From positions 1 to 64,000 of the forward strand of contig JACRKC010000081.1 in assembly GCA_016235555.1 (NCBI GenBank): a DNA stretch of 64,000 bases, read 5' to 3'. Position 1 is the first letter of the stretch. Each line of letters begins with the position of its first letter. The notes below the pieces were generated by a model. It was not told where the DNA came from and did no database searches. It worked only from the letters and a program-made list of their open reading frames with translations. Source of the DNA: Verrucomicrobiota bacterium (lineage in GTDB: Bacteria > Verrucomicrobiota > Verrucomicrobiia > Opitutales > Opitutaceae). Shown in pieces: positions 44,916 through 54,099 of this stretch. Both the position numbers and the translations under genes were made by a program.

Positions 44916-45884
44916 CTACACATCCGCGGGTGGCTTCAGTTGCAGCACCACGTTCGCCAGCGTGATCAACCCGCCGCCCACGAGCAGCGTCCATGTGGCC
45001 GTCTCGTTGGCATAGTTGATGCCGGCCCAGGCTGAGAACCACGCGGGCAGGAACAACGCCATCACCGCGCTGAAAATCGGCTCCACGCAGTAGATGAGCC
45101 CCGCCTCGGTCGCGGTGATTTTCGGCTGCCACTTGTTCATCAACAGAAACGCCCCGAGCGTGCAGAACACCGCGAGCATCACGGTGAGCCCGACCCACGG
45201 CCCGGATTTCCACGGCGCCACCACCGCGTGCACATCGGGCGCGAGCGCCGCCACCGCGGTCCAGAACACGATGCCCTCGGTCGCGAACATCACGAACGAC
45301 AGCCGCTCGCTGTCGTTGCCCGCGAACTCCTTTTTCCCGAGCCACAGGATCTGCCCCATGAAAAACACCGAGCACAGCAAGGTTTCCCACTCGCCGCGCC
45401 CGAAACTCAGGTCCCGCCAGTTGAACTGCCCGAGGATCGCCACGCCCGCCAGCACGAGCGCGCAGCACACCCACACGCGTCCGCCCGGGCTGCGCCGCGC
45501 GCGGATCGCGAGCACGAGCGGGATCATGATCGCGTAGAACTGGGTAAGAAACGCCGAGGTGCTCGCGTGCGTGAACTGCAGCGCATCGTTCTGCAAAAAC
45601 ATCCCCGTCGCGGTGAAAAGCCCGAGCACCACGCCCTGCTTCAGCTCGCCGCGCGTGATGCCGCGGAGATTGCGCGGCCGGAAAATCACCATCAGCCCCA
45701 CCGCGAAGAGAAACCGCGGCGCGGTCGTGTAGAGCGCCGAGAACCACGGACTCGCCTGCGGGATGAGCTGCTCGTGAATGAGCAGCAGCGCCTTCACGAT
45801 CGGGAAGCTCACGCCCCAGAGCAGGTTCGCGAGCACCAGCATGAGGATGGCCTGTGTGCGCTGCGGATGTTGCGGGTCCGTCAT
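44916..45884 (-). CDS. EamA/DMT-superfamily transporter
   Basis: A 322-residue membrane protein with ten helices. Opening helix AILMLVLANLLWGVSFPIVK; first-repeat end FLTQFYAIMIPLVLAI; second-repeat end CVEPIFSAVMALFL. It is convergent with the EamA gene at 43927 but clearly a different subfamily. ATG 45884 gives MTDPQHPQRTQ, a short polar lead before helix 1; upstream codons run into repeat A3. Confidence 0.85.
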   Translation of the reverse strand: MTDPQHPQRTQAILMLVLANLLWGVSFPIVKALLLIHEQLIPQASPWFSALYTTAPRFLFAVGLMVIFRPRNLRGITRGELKQGVVLGLFTATGMFLQNDALQFTHASTSAFLTQFYAIMIPLVLAIRARRSPGGRVWVCCALVLAGVAILGQFNWRDLSFGRGEWETLLCSVFFMGQILWLGKKEFAGNDSERLSFVMFATEGIVFWTAVAALAPDVHAVVAPWKSGPWVGLTVMLAVFCTLGAFLLMNKWQPKITATEAGLIYCVEPIFSAVMALFLPAWFSAWAGINYANETATWTLLVGGGLITLANVVLQLKPPADV

Positions 45885-45953
45885 CGGAAACCGCGCAGCG
45901 TGGCGACGGCGCGTGGCGCGCGGAAGCTCCAAATTCCAAGCGGCCAGCTTCGG

Positions 45954-46067
45954 GGCGCATCTCACTTTCTGGCACTGCGGAGGGGCGCTTTCCAAGCGCC
46001 CAAGCTCGGCGGTTGAAAACCGCCGCTCCTTCGCTCTCTCCGGACTGCAAGAAACTGAGATGCGCCC
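45954..46067. repeat. MITE-like repeat family A, copy 3
   Basis: Termini GGCGCATCTCACTTTCTGG and the complement of AAGAAACTGAGATGCGCC. Flanked by a 10-bp direct repeat CCAGCTTCGG (45944-45953 and 46068-46077). Its centre differs from copies 1 and 2, containing cggcggttgaaaaccgccg. It lies between divergent EamA and sthA genes; weaker agctccaaattccaagc-like inverted sequences surround it. Confidence 0.85.
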
Positions 46068-46199
46068 CCAGCTTCGGCGACACACCAGCCCACCAAACGC
46101 CAGCGCACAGCTGTGGCCGTCTTGGAGCTTGGAGTTTGGGGCTTCTCCTGCACACTGCGGGCTACCCCGCCCGTCGCACCGTTCCCGCGCCGGGTTGTC

Positions 46200-47651
46200 A
46201 TGTCCCACTCCCACTACGATCTGATCGTGATCGGATCCGGCCCCGCTGGCGAAAAAGGCGCGGCGCAGGCCGCGTATTTCGGCAAAAAGGTCGCGCTCAT
46301 CGAACGCGAGCCCGTGCTCGGCGGCGCCGCGGCCAACACCGGCACGCTCCCCTCGAAAACCCTTCGCGAAACCGCGCTCTACCTCTCCGGCTTCCGCCAG
46401 CGCGGGCTCTACGGCGTCAGCATGTCGCTCAAGGAAAAAGTCACCGCGCGCGACTTCCTCTTTCGCGAGCGCCAGGTGCAGCACACCGAGCACCTGCGGA
46501 TCATCGCCAACCTGAAGCGCCACCACGTCGCGCTCTACAACGGCTCCGCTTCCTTCGCCGATGCCCACACGATCCGCCTCGAAAACCGCGGCGTCGCGCC
46601 CGTCACGCTCACGGCCGACCACGTCCTGATCGCGGTCGGCTCGCATCCGTTCCGGCCACCGGTGTTTCCGTTTCACGACGCGCGCGTCTACGACTCTGAC
46701 ACGATTCTCAACCTGCACGACATCCCGCGCGAGATGCTGGTCGTGGGCGGCGGCGTGATCGGGTGCGAGTATGCGTGCATGTTCGCCGCGCTTGGCATCA
46801 AGGTCACGCTGCTCGAAGGCCGCGACCGCCTGCTCGCGTTTCTCGATCCCGAAGTCGCCGCGCTCCTCACGCGCAACATGATCGAGATGGGCATCGACGT
46901 GCGCTTCAACGAGCAGGTCGCCGCCGTCGCCGCCACGCCCGCGCACCTCACCGCCACGCTCGCCTCCGGCGGCAAGGTCACCGCCGACACCATCCTCGTC
47001 GCCGCCGGCCGCAGCGGCAACACCGCCACCCTCAACCTCCCCGCCGCCGGCCTCGCGGTCGGCAAGCGCGGCTGCCTCGACGTCAACGAGCGTTACCAGA
47101 CCGCCGTCCCGCATATCTACGCCGCGGGCGACGTGATCGGGTTCCCCGCGCTCGCCGCCACCTCGATGGAGCAGGCGCGCGTCGCGATGGTGCATGCCTT
47201 CGACCTGAAATACAAAACGCGCATCGCCACGCTCCTCCCCTACGGCATCTACACGATCCCCGAGTGCTCGATGGCCGGCGAGACCGAGGACGCGCTTGCG
47301 AAAAAAGGCGTCGCCTTCATCGCCGGCACCGCGCCCTACGCCGCCAACGCCCGCGGCCAGATCATCGGCGCGCAGTCCGGGTTTTTGAAACTCCTCTTCG
47401 CCGCCGATACGATGCGGCTCCTCGGCGTGCACGCGATCGGTGAGCAGGCGAGCGAGCTCGTGCATATCGGCCTCGTCGCGCTCCACGCCGGCGCTGGCGC
47501 CGACCTGTTCATCGAGACGTGCTTCAACTACCCGACGCTCGGCGAACTCTACAAATACGCCACCTACGACGCGCTCGGCCGGCGCGCCAAGCTCCGCGGC
47601 GAATCGCAGGCGCCGTTCGAGCCGGCGCCGCCGACGAACCCTTCCCACTGA
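46200..47651 (+). CDS. sthA: Soluble pyridine nucleotide transhydrogenase-like flavoprotein
   Basis: A 483-residue FAD enzyme interconverting NADH and NADPH. FAD motif IVIGSGPAGEKGA; NAD(P) motif VVGGGVIGCEYA; second FAD motif IYAAGDVIG; dimerisation domain to the end. The redox disulfide CxxxxC of related disulfide reductases is replaced by NTGTLPSKTLRE, as in SthA (GTIPSK). The stop TGA lies inside palindrome I2. Confidence 0.9.
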   Translation: MSHSHYDLIVIGSGPAGEKGAAQAAYFGKKVALIEREPVLGGAAANTGTLPSKTLRETALYLSGFRQRGLYGVSMSLKEKVTARDFLFRERQVQHTEHLRIIANLKRHHVALYNGSASFADAHTIRLENRGVAPVTLTADHVLIAVGSHPFRPPVFPFHDARVYDSDTILNLHDIPREMLVVGGGVIGCEYACMFAALGIKVTLLEGRDRLLAFLDPEVAALLTRNMIEMGIDVRFNEQVAAVAATPAHLTATLASGGKVTADTILVAAGRSGNTATLNLPAAGLAVGKRGCLDVNERYQTAVPHIYAAGDVIGFPALAATSMEQARVAMVHAFDLKYKTRIATLLPYGIYTIPECSMAGETEDALAKKGVAFIAGTAPYAANARGQIIGAQSGFLKLLFAADTMRLLGVHAIGEQASELVHIGLVALHAGAGADLFIETCFNYPTLGELYKYATYDALGRRAKLRGESQAPFEPAPPTNPSH

Positions 47652-47712
47652 GGCGAGACGCCTCAGCCACACTCGCTCGCCTCTGGCGAGTGGACGAGGC
47701 GTCCCGCCTCGT
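47648..47712. repeat. Palindromic repeat family I, copy 2, overlapping the sthA stop
   Basis: Begins ctgaggcgagacgcctcag and ends gacgaggcgtcccgcctcgtc. The sthA stop codon TGA (47649-47651) is part of the element. Confidence 0.8.
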
Positions 47713-47782
47713 CTGGTGCCGGACGATACCCTCGACACGTGTCGTCTCCGGATTATTTCATCTCCGGCAAACGCCCCGCACC

Positions 47783-49069
47783 GTGAAACTCGCGCCCGCC
47801 GTCCTCGCTGTTTCGCTGGCGGCCAACATCGGATTGGTCGCCCTGCTCTGGCGCCGGTCCGAGACGACGCCCCCCGCGCCGCACGCACCGGCCGAACCGC
47901 GCGCGCCCGACGCCGCGCTCGCGGCCGAGGCGAAGAAACGCGACACCCTCCTCGCGGCGCTCTCCGGCGGCGATCCCGCAGCGATGACCGCGGCTGGCGT
48001 GCCGGCGGAGGTGGCCAATCATCTCGCCGCCGCCCGCGCTTTCGGCCGCCTCGCCGCCTTGGAACGGGACGGGCGTGGGAAAGTCGCCGTGCCGGCGGAA
48101 TATTGGCGGCGCGGGCCGGGCAAGCCGCGTCCACCTCCCACCCGCGAGCAGCGCGCCGAGCGCTCGGCGGCCGAGCGCGAGTTCGAGGTGGCGATGAAGA
48201 AGGCGTTCGGCGAAGACCCGTTCGGCGGGGGCGGCGACGGCCGCTTCGGTTTTCTCGCTGCGGCCACGCGCGAACGCCTCGAGCGTATCGAACGCGACTA
48301 CGACGAGATGCGGCGCGAGGTCTCGCTCGACGCCGAGGGTTTCCAGCTCGCCGCCGATCGCGAGAAACTGAAGCTGCTCGAAACCGAGAAGCAGCGCGAC
48401 CTCATGGCCGCGATGACGCCGGCGGAGCGCGATCAGTTCGAGCTGCGCTCCTCCCCTGCGGCCAACGCCATCATCGGCCGCTACGGCGACATCCTCGCGA
48501 GCGAGGACGAGTTCCGGCGCCTCTTCACGATCCAGAAGGCGTTCGACGAAAAATACTCCTCGCCCGACTATCAGTTGCGCCCGCGCACGCCGGAGGAAAA
48601 TCGTCAGCGCGCCGAGGCCGAGCGCCAGCTCAACGACGACCTGCGCGCGGCGATCGGCGACGATCGTTGGGCCGCCACCTCCCGCGCCAACGACCGCGAG
48701 TTTCAATCGCTCACCACCCTCGCGGCGCGGCTCAACCTACCCGCGGCCACCGCCGATCAGGTTTACGCCTTGCGCGACAACTACGCCGCCCAGTCCGCGG
48801 CGATTAATCAAAATGCGACGCTCTCTGCCACCGAGCGGCGCAGTCAGCTCACCGCCCTGGCGGGTCGCGCCAAGGCCGACCTTGGGGCGCGGCTGGGCAC
48901 GGACGGCGGCGACGCCTACGCGCGCAGCGCCAGTTGGGTGAACCTGCTGCAAAACGGCCAGGCCTTCACGACCGACGCCCGCCAGCTCCCCGCCGGCAGT
49001 CCGCGTCCCGGCGGCGGCACCGCCTTTCAATTGCCCGCCCCCCGGCCGCCGCCGCCGGCCCGGCCGTGA
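47783..49069 (+). CDS. Unrecognised exported/anchored helical protein, paralogue 1 of 3
   Basis: 428 residues. A single N-terminal hydrophobic helix (LAPAVLAVSLAANIGLVALLW) is followed by a long, mostly helical, charged region and a Pro-rich tail (PAPRPPPPARP). The shared core reads AAMTPAERDQFELRSSPAA, then EFRRLFTIQKAFDEKYSS. No cysteine for lipidation and no known domain. Start GTG 47783 was chosen because it opens at the membrane segment. Two homologues follow in tandem with the same orientation (49273, 50815), so they probably arose by duplication. Confidence 0.7.
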   Translation: MKLAPAVLAVSLAANIGLVALLWRRSETTPPAPHAPAEPRAPDAALAAEAKKRDTLLAALSGGDPAAMTAAGVPAEVANHLAAARAFGRLAALERDGRGKVAVPAEYWRRGPGKPRPPPTREQRAERSAAEREFEVAMKKAFGEDPFGGGGDGRFGFLAAATRERLERIERDYDEMRREVSLDAEGFQLAADREKLKLLETEKQRDLMAAMTPAERDQFELRSSPAANAIIGRYGDILASEDEFRRLFTIQKAFDEKYSSPDYQLRPRTPEENRQRAEAERQLNDDLRAAIGDDRWAATSRANDREFQSLTTLAARLNLPAATADQVYALRDNYAAQSAAINQNATLSATERRSQLTALAGRAKADLGARLGTDGGDAYARSASWVNLLQNGQAFTTDARQLPAGSPRPGGGTAFQLPAPRPPPPARP

Positions 49070-49087
49070 GGCAACGTTGCAATCGGT

Positions 49088-49158
49088 GGTAGCAGCCGAC
49101 GTAAGGAGGCTGGGCTTGGGTTAACTCGCACAACAGCCTCGTTACCTCGGCTGCTACC
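49088..49158. repeat. Palindromic repeat family H, copy
   Basis: Starts ggtagcagccgacgtaagga and ends in the approximate complement cctcgttacctcggctgctacc in part. It lies between paralogues 1 and 2. Confidence 0.8.
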
Positions 49159-49272
49159 TCGCCTCGCGCATTTCGACCGCATGGTTCCGGCTGAGCCCGC
49201 CGCGCCACGCAAAGTTATTTCTAACGAACCGCCGTTTCATTCGTCTGTCTGCCAAGCGTCTCGTCTCACCCC

Positions 49273-50604
49273 ATGAAGCTCCCCGTGCTTCTCCTCGCCG
49301 CGTCGCTGGCCGGCAACGCGTTGCTGGTGGCGTTGTTTTTTTCGCGCCCGGCCCTCGCCCCGCCGGCGCTGCGGGAATTTTTCACGACCGACGCCGACCG
49401 GGCCGCGCACGCCGCCGACGAGAGCCGGGCGATCCGCACGCGGGTCGCCGAACGCGAGCGACTGGCCGCCGACCAACAGAGCCGGATCTGGGCGGCGCTC
49501 CAGACCGACGATCTGCCGACCCTCATTGCACGGCTGCGCGCCGCCGGGTTTTCGCCCACGGTGATCCGCAGCGTCGTCAACGCGCAGCTCGACCGCTGGT
49601 TCCGCACCCGCATGAAGGAACTCGTCGGCGAGCCGGCCGACACGCCGTTCTGGAAGCCCGACGCCCCCGGCCCGTTCAGCAACGCGAAGCTGTTCGAGGC
49701 GCAAAGCCAGCTCTACCGCGAACGCGCCAAAAAGCTCCGCGAACTCCTCGGCGCCGAGGCCTTCGCCGGCGCCGACCCGACGGCGGCGCAGCGCCGCGAG
49801 TTCGGCCAGCTCCCCAAAGCCAAGATCGATCTCATCCAGCGGATCAACGACGACTACGCGGAGATGAGCCAGCAGATCAGCGCCGCCGCCCAGGGCATGA
49901 TGCTGCCCGAGGACCGGGAGAAACTCGCGCTGCTCGAACGCGAGCGCCGCGCCGATCTCGCGGCCGTGCTCACCACCGAAGAGTTGGAGGACTACCTCAT
50001 GCGCAGCTCGCCCATCACGAGCCGGCTGCGGCAGGCGCTGTCGTTCATGGACGCCACCGAGGCCGAGTTTCGCACCCTCTACCAGATCCACCGGCCGTTC
50101 GCGGACGCGCTTTATCCCTCCGCCACCGGCTCGGGCGTCGTTTACTACACCAGCGAGATGTCCCAGAAACGCCGCGACGCGCAGAATAAAATCGCCGAAC
50201 AGGCCAAGGGGGCGCTGGGCGAGCCACGCTTCGAGGAATTCGTGCGCGCGAGCAGCTACGAATTTCAGCAACTCACCCGCCTCGCCCAGCGCGAGAGCCT
50301 GCCGGCGGATGCGGCGGTGCGCGCATTCAACGCCCGCGATTTTGCCGCCAAGGAATCGATGCGCATCTTCGAGGATCGCGCGCTCAGCAACGACCAGAAG
50401 CGCACCGCGCTCCAAACCCTCGCGCAGACGACCACCACCACGCTCGTGTCCGCCCTCGGCGCCAACGCGGGCACCGCCTACGCCAAATCCGCCAGCTGGC
50501 TCTCGACCATCGCGAATGGCGGGGCCGTGTCCTTCAGCCTCGACGGCTCCTCGACGAGCTACCGCTCGCTGCCGCCCGCCGGCGCCGTGCCGCCCCGCCC
50601 GTAA
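49273..50604 (+). CDS. Unrecognised exported/anchored helical protein, paralogue 2 of 3
   Basis: 443 residues. The N-terminal helix PVLLLAASLAGNALLVALFF is followed by a region (LPTLIARLRAAGFSPTVIRS) also found in paralogue 3, then the family core LTTEELEDYLMRSSPITSRL and EFRTLYQIHRPFADALY. A later segment FEEFVRASSYEFQQLTRLA aligns with RYAEYERTTSYDYRQTSQLV of paralogue 3. Ends in PPAGAVPPRP. Function unknown; the repeated Glu/Arg helices suggest a coiled rod in the periplasm. Confidence 0.75.
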   Translation: MKLPVLLLAASLAGNALLVALFFSRPALAPPALREFFTTDADRAAHAADESRAIRTRVAERERLAADQQSRIWAALQTDDLPTLIARLRAAGFSPTVIRSVVNAQLDRWFRTRMKELVGEPADTPFWKPDAPGPFSNAKLFEAQSQLYRERAKKLRELLGAEAFAGADPTAAQRREFGQLPKAKIDLIQRINDDYAEMSQQISAAAQGMMLPEDREKLALLERERRADLAAVLTTEELEDYLMRSSPITSRLRQALSFMDATEAEFRTLYQIHRPFADALYPSATGSGVVYYTSEMSQKRRDAQNKIAEQAKGALGEPRFEEFVRASSYEFQQLTRLAQRESLPADAAVRAFNARDFAAKESMRIFEDRALSNDQKRTALQTLAQTTTTTLVSALGANAGTAYAKSASWLSTIANGGAVSFSLDGSSTSYRSLPPAGAVPPRP

Positions 50605-50672
50605 AAATCCCGCCGCCAGCTGCGGGGCATCCGACCAAACCGCCATGATTCACACCCAACATCGCCCGTTTC

Positions 50673-50789
50673 GTGGCACGGGTCTCCTGACCCGTGAGCC
50701 CGTTCTCCACGGGTCAGGAGACCCGGGCCACTTCCCCACCCAGGCGAAGCAAGTTTACCCGCCTTGGGCGGCGCCGCAGGCGACCAGGG
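50673..50789. repeat. Palindrome (family E) and an rlmN-type repeat fragment
   Basis: 50673-50732 reads gtggcacgggtctcctgacc and its complement ggtcaggagacccgggccac. 50752-50789 (tttacccgccttgggcggcg onward to gcgaccagggc) matches the first part of the element inside rlmN. The pair sits between paralogues 2 and 3. Confidence 0.75.
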
Positions 50790-50814
50790 CTTCGCGGCAT
50801 CGGCCCCACCGCCC

Positions 50815-52005
50815 ATGAAGAAGATCGTCCTCTTTCTCCTCGGTGCGTCGCTCCTGCTCAACGCCGCGCTCGGCGTGCTCGTCCTCGCCGGCTCCGCTGC
50901 CGCGCCGCCGACGACGCCCGCCGCCCGGCCGGCCGCGACCAGGGCCACGCTGCCCGCCATCGACGCCACCATCTGGCCGACCCTCCAGGCCGGGACACTC
51001 CCCGAGCTCGTCCGCAACCTGCGGCAGGCCGGCTTCCCGCCCGAGGTCGTCCGGGCGGTGGCCGCCGGCCGGATCGAGGAGATTTTCGCGGCCCGGATGA
51101 AGGCGCTCTTCCCCGGCTCCGACCAACTGCCGTTTTGGAAAAACCTGCCGAGCGATCCCGCCTTCCTCGCTGCCTCGGCGAAACTCAACCGCGAGCGGCA
51201 GGTCGCGTTGCGCGAGGCCCTCGGGCCCGACGCCGACCCGGGAGATCCCATGCGCGACCTGCTGCAGGGCCGCCGGGTCGACGGTCTGCCGCCCGACAAG
51301 GCCACCGAAATCCGCCGCATCCTTGGCGAATTCGACGACAAGCGCTCCGAGATCTACGCCACCGGCACCTCCAGCATCGACCGCGAAAAGATCGTCGCCC
51401 TCGATCGCACCCAGCGCGAAGCCATCGCCCGCGTCCTCACCGCGCCGGAACTCGAGGAGTTCGACCTGCGCAACAGCAACACCGCGCGCTCGCTGCGCAC
51501 GGATTTGTTCGCGTTCAATCCGACGGAGGAGGAATTCCGGACGCTCTTCCGCCTGCGCCAGCCATTCGACGAGAAGTTCAGTTTCAGTTCCGGCATGCCG
51601 AGCCCCGAGGTGATGCGCGAGCGCAACGATGCCCAGCGGCTGCTGAACGAACAGATCAAGGCCGCGTTCGGCGCCGAGCGTTACGCGGAATACGAGCGCA
51701 CCACGAGCTACGACTACCGCCAGACCAGCCAGCTCGTCGCCCGCCTCGAACTGCCCGCCGACACGACGCGCCGGCTCTGGGACGTGCAGCAGGCATTCCA
51801 GCAGCGCCGCGCGGAGCTCTATCGCGGCGTGAGCACGGCCGAGGACCGCGCCGCGCTCAACGCCCGGCTCGCGACGCTCCAAACCGAGGCGCTCGCCCAA
51901 GTCACGCCCTTGCTCGGCAGCACCCGCGCGGTGGAAGCCTACCGGCAATACGGCGGCATGTGGATCACCAACTTGGTCCCGCGTCCCCCGCCACCGCGGA
52001 ATTGA
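50815..52005 (+). CDS. Unrecognised exported/anchored helical protein, paralogue 3 of 3
   Basis: 396 residues with an N-terminal signal/anchor (IVLFLLGASLLLNAALGVLVL). Shared core: LTAPELEEFDLRNSNTARSL, EEEFRTLFRLRQPFDEKFSF. The tail is Pro-rich and short (VPRPPPPRN). ATG 50815 follows a repeat fragment; an upstream in-frame start inside that fragment was rejected. As with its two neighbours, no database family was recognised by eye, but the conserved core suggests a real domain. Confidence 0.75.
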   Translation: MKKIVLFLLGASLLLNAALGVLVLAGSAAAPPTTPAARPAATRATLPAIDATIWPTLQAGTLPELVRNLRQAGFPPEVVRAVAAGRIEEIFAARMKALFPGSDQLPFWKNLPSDPAFLAASAKLNRERQVALREALGPDADPGDPMRDLLQGRRVDGLPPDKATEIRRILGEFDDKRSEIYATGTSSIDREKIVALDRTQREAIARVLTAPELEEFDLRNSNTARSLRTDLFAFNPTEEEFRTLFRLRQPFDEKFSFSSGMPSPEVMRERNDAQRLLNEQIKAAFGAERYAEYERTTSYDYRQTSQLVARLELPADTTRRLWDVQQAFQQRRAELYRGVSTAEDRAALNARLATLQTEALAQVTPLLGSTRAVEAYRQYGGMWITNLVPRPPPPRN

Positions 52006-52120
52006 GCGCGGTCGCGGCCTGCCCGCGCGCTCCTCGCACCGCCGGCCCGACGCGGTGTCACGCGCACCACGCTGCGGCGCCGGTTTCGTGCCTCATGCCG
52101 ACGTCACCTTGCTCGTGGAC

Positions 52121-52300
52121 TGTAGGCCCGGCCGGTGGCCGGGCTGCCCGCCCAGCGGGCGGGCCTGCAACGAAAAGTCTGACAGCCACGGGACGTTGGT
52201 ATCATACCCATTACGCGGCAATCTGGCATTGCAGGTCCGCTCGCCCAGCGGGCCTGCAACCTCCAGCCGGCCGAAGCGCGCCGTAATTGGTGTCGGCCCG
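52121..52300. repeat. Cluster of family J palindromes
   Basis: tgtaggcccggccggtggcc and cgcccagcgggcgggcctgc near 52124-52172, then cattgcaggtccgctcgccc and agcgggcctgcaa near 52227-52259. The atacccattacg string recalls ataccaattacc at 30942. These fill most of the gene-free region 52006-52379. Confidence 0.65.
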
Positions 52301-52379
52301 GCGGTGGCCCGCGGCCGTGCGCCTCCGCGTCATCCGCCATCAACGCCTTGCGCCGTTCCACGCCGGTCAAAGGCCGGAC

Positions 52380-53783
52380 CTATTTCCTGCCCGCCGGCAG
52401 GCTCGCCGCCGCCACCGCCTGGCCGTGGCGCTTGTCCTTCTCGTCGGGCGTGCGCAGGCGGATTTTTTCCGCGAGGGCCGGAAACTCCGCGCGCAGCACC
52501 TCGCCCGCCTTCGCCAGGATGATCTCGCCGCCCGCGCCGGAGGTCACGCGGCCGAGGATGAGCAGGTTGCGCAGTTCATACGCGTCCGCGTAGTGGCCGA
52601 TCGCGTAGCCGAAGCACGTGCCGATGGTCTCGTAGATCGCCCGCGCCCGTGCATCGCCGGCGGTCATCGCCTTCTGCACTTCGATGAGCTGCTCGGGAAA
52701 CGGCATCTTCTCCGGAAACGCGAAGCCCGCGATCTTCGCCAGCCGCGCCACGCCTTGCTGCGAGAAATACTGCACGCCGCACCCGAGATCACCCGACCAC
52801 TCGTCGCGCGGCGCCTCCACGCGGTAGTCGATCGGCGCGAACGCCAGCTCGTTGAGCCACGGCGTGATGTTGCCCGCGGGGGTCACGTAACCGGCCGCGA
52901 GGCTCGTGCCCATCGAGATGCCGAGCACGGCGTTGTCGCGCATCGACATCGATCCGGCCAGCGCCGTGACCTCGCCGTCGTTCGCCACCTCGAACGGCAC
53001 GCCGCCCCACCGCTCCTGGAGGGTGAAGAACATCCGCCGGATGTGCTTTTCGAACTGCTCCGGCGGCACACCGCGGAACAGCGACGCCGCGCGCACCTCG
53101 TTGTTCACATAAACGCCCGCCGCGCTGCCGCCGATGGCGTCGACCCGCGGCAGGTGGGCCGCCGCGCGCTTGAGCGAGTCCTGCACACCCTCGATGTGGT
53201 AGCCCGGGTCTTTTTGGAAATACGGATCCCACGCGATCTCCTCGGAAAACACGACCTTCCCGTCGATCACCGCCGCGGCCTTGCGATCGCTGCCGCCGAG
53301 GTCGAAGCCGATGCGGCAGCCATCGAGGTTGCGCCCGATGGCGAGGCCGGCCGTCTGCTCCACGGGCAACGCGCCCAGCGCGCACGTCTCGACCGTGAAT
53401 TTCTGGCCGAAGATCTTTTCGCCCATGATCCCGTGGTCGAACGCCCGCTCGCCCGTCGGCGAGTAGATGCGCCCGAGCGCCGCCGCGACTTCATCGGCGC
53501 CCGCCACGAGCACGCGCCCGCCGCCCTTCTGCCAGAGGAGAAACTTCAGCAACCGCTCCACGAAACGGAGCGTGTGCGCCGCCCCGGGGTGCCCGGCCGA
53601 CAGCACGCGGTCGCGGTGCACCGAGGCCGAGCCATCGGCCCGCACGAGCGCGAGCCCCAGTGGGCGCGCCCCGGGATCGCGGGCGACGAGCTCGCGGTAG
53701 GCGCGATTCCAAAGCACCGCCGGCACGAAACCGGGGTCGAGCTGCGGCTTGAGTTTCGGAGAGACGTTCAATGCGTGAGACAT
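52380..53783 (-). CDS. ROK-family protein (sugar kinase-like) with long N-terminal extension
   Basis: 467 residues, against about 300 for typical ROK kinases. Residues about 1-150 are not ROK-like. The ATPase core shows phosphate-1 motif CRIGFDLGGSDRKAAAV, a catalytic-region GVQDSLKRA helix and phosphate-2 motif GISMGTSLAAGY. The zinc motif common in ROK proteins is not seen (GDLGCGVQYFSQQG at a similar place). Probably phosphorylates a sugar, unproven. Start MSHALNVSPKL chosen; an ATG 11 codons upstream exists. Confidence 0.75.
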   Translation of the reverse strand: MSHALNVSPKLKPQLDPGFVPAVLWNRAYRELVARDPGARPLGLALVRADGSASVHRDRVLSAGHPGAAHTLRFVERLLKFLLWQKGGGRVLVAGADEVAAALGRIYSPTGERAFDHGIMGEKIFGQKFTVETCALGALPVEQTAGLAIGRNLDGCRIGFDLGGSDRKAAAVIDGKVVFSEEIAWDPYFQKDPGYHIEGVQDSLKRAAAHLPRVDAIGGSAAGVYVNNEVRAASLFRGVPPEQFEKHIRRMFFTLQERWGGVPFEVANDGEVTALAGSMSMRDNAVLGISMGTSLAAGYVTPAGNITPWLNELAFAPIDYRVEAPRDEWSGDLGCGVQYFSQQGVARLAKIAGFAFPEKMPFPEQLIEVQKAMTAGDARARAIYETIGTCFGYAIGHYADAYELRNLLILGRVTSGAGGEIILAKAGEVLRAEFPALAEKIRLRTPDEKDKRHGQAVAAASLPAGRK

Positions 53784-53862
53784 GGCAGAGGTTTTGCGAA
53801 TCTTCACATGTAGCACCGCACGCTCCCAGGGGAAGCGCTGAAATCCCCTACACGCGACCTCG

Positions 53863-54001
53863 GGTGTGACTCAAACCGAAGACAGTGATTTGTAGCGGCG
53901 GTCTATGACCGCCGAACGAATCCCCTTGGCGCAACGACGGCGGTCATAGACCGCCGCTACAACCGGGCACTCGAGAACTGTCCTCGGTTTGAGGCACACC
54001 C
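53863..54001. repeat. MITE-like repeat family B, copy 2
   Basis: A 139-bp element with ends GGTGTGACTCAAACCGA and TCGGTTTGAGGCACACC, in complement. Core: opposed TAGCGGCGGTCTATGACCGCC units. Flanked by a 10-bp direct repeat CGCGACCTCG (53853-53862 and 54002-54011). It lies between the ROK gene and the end of the amidohydrolase gene. Confidence 0.88.
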
Positions 54002-54099
54002 CGCGACCTCGCGACTTCGGGAATCTTTCTCTTACCTCTTTATCTTTCGTCAGGGTTGCGACGCCGCGCGCAAGGGAGAAAAAAGAGGAAAGAGATCGA

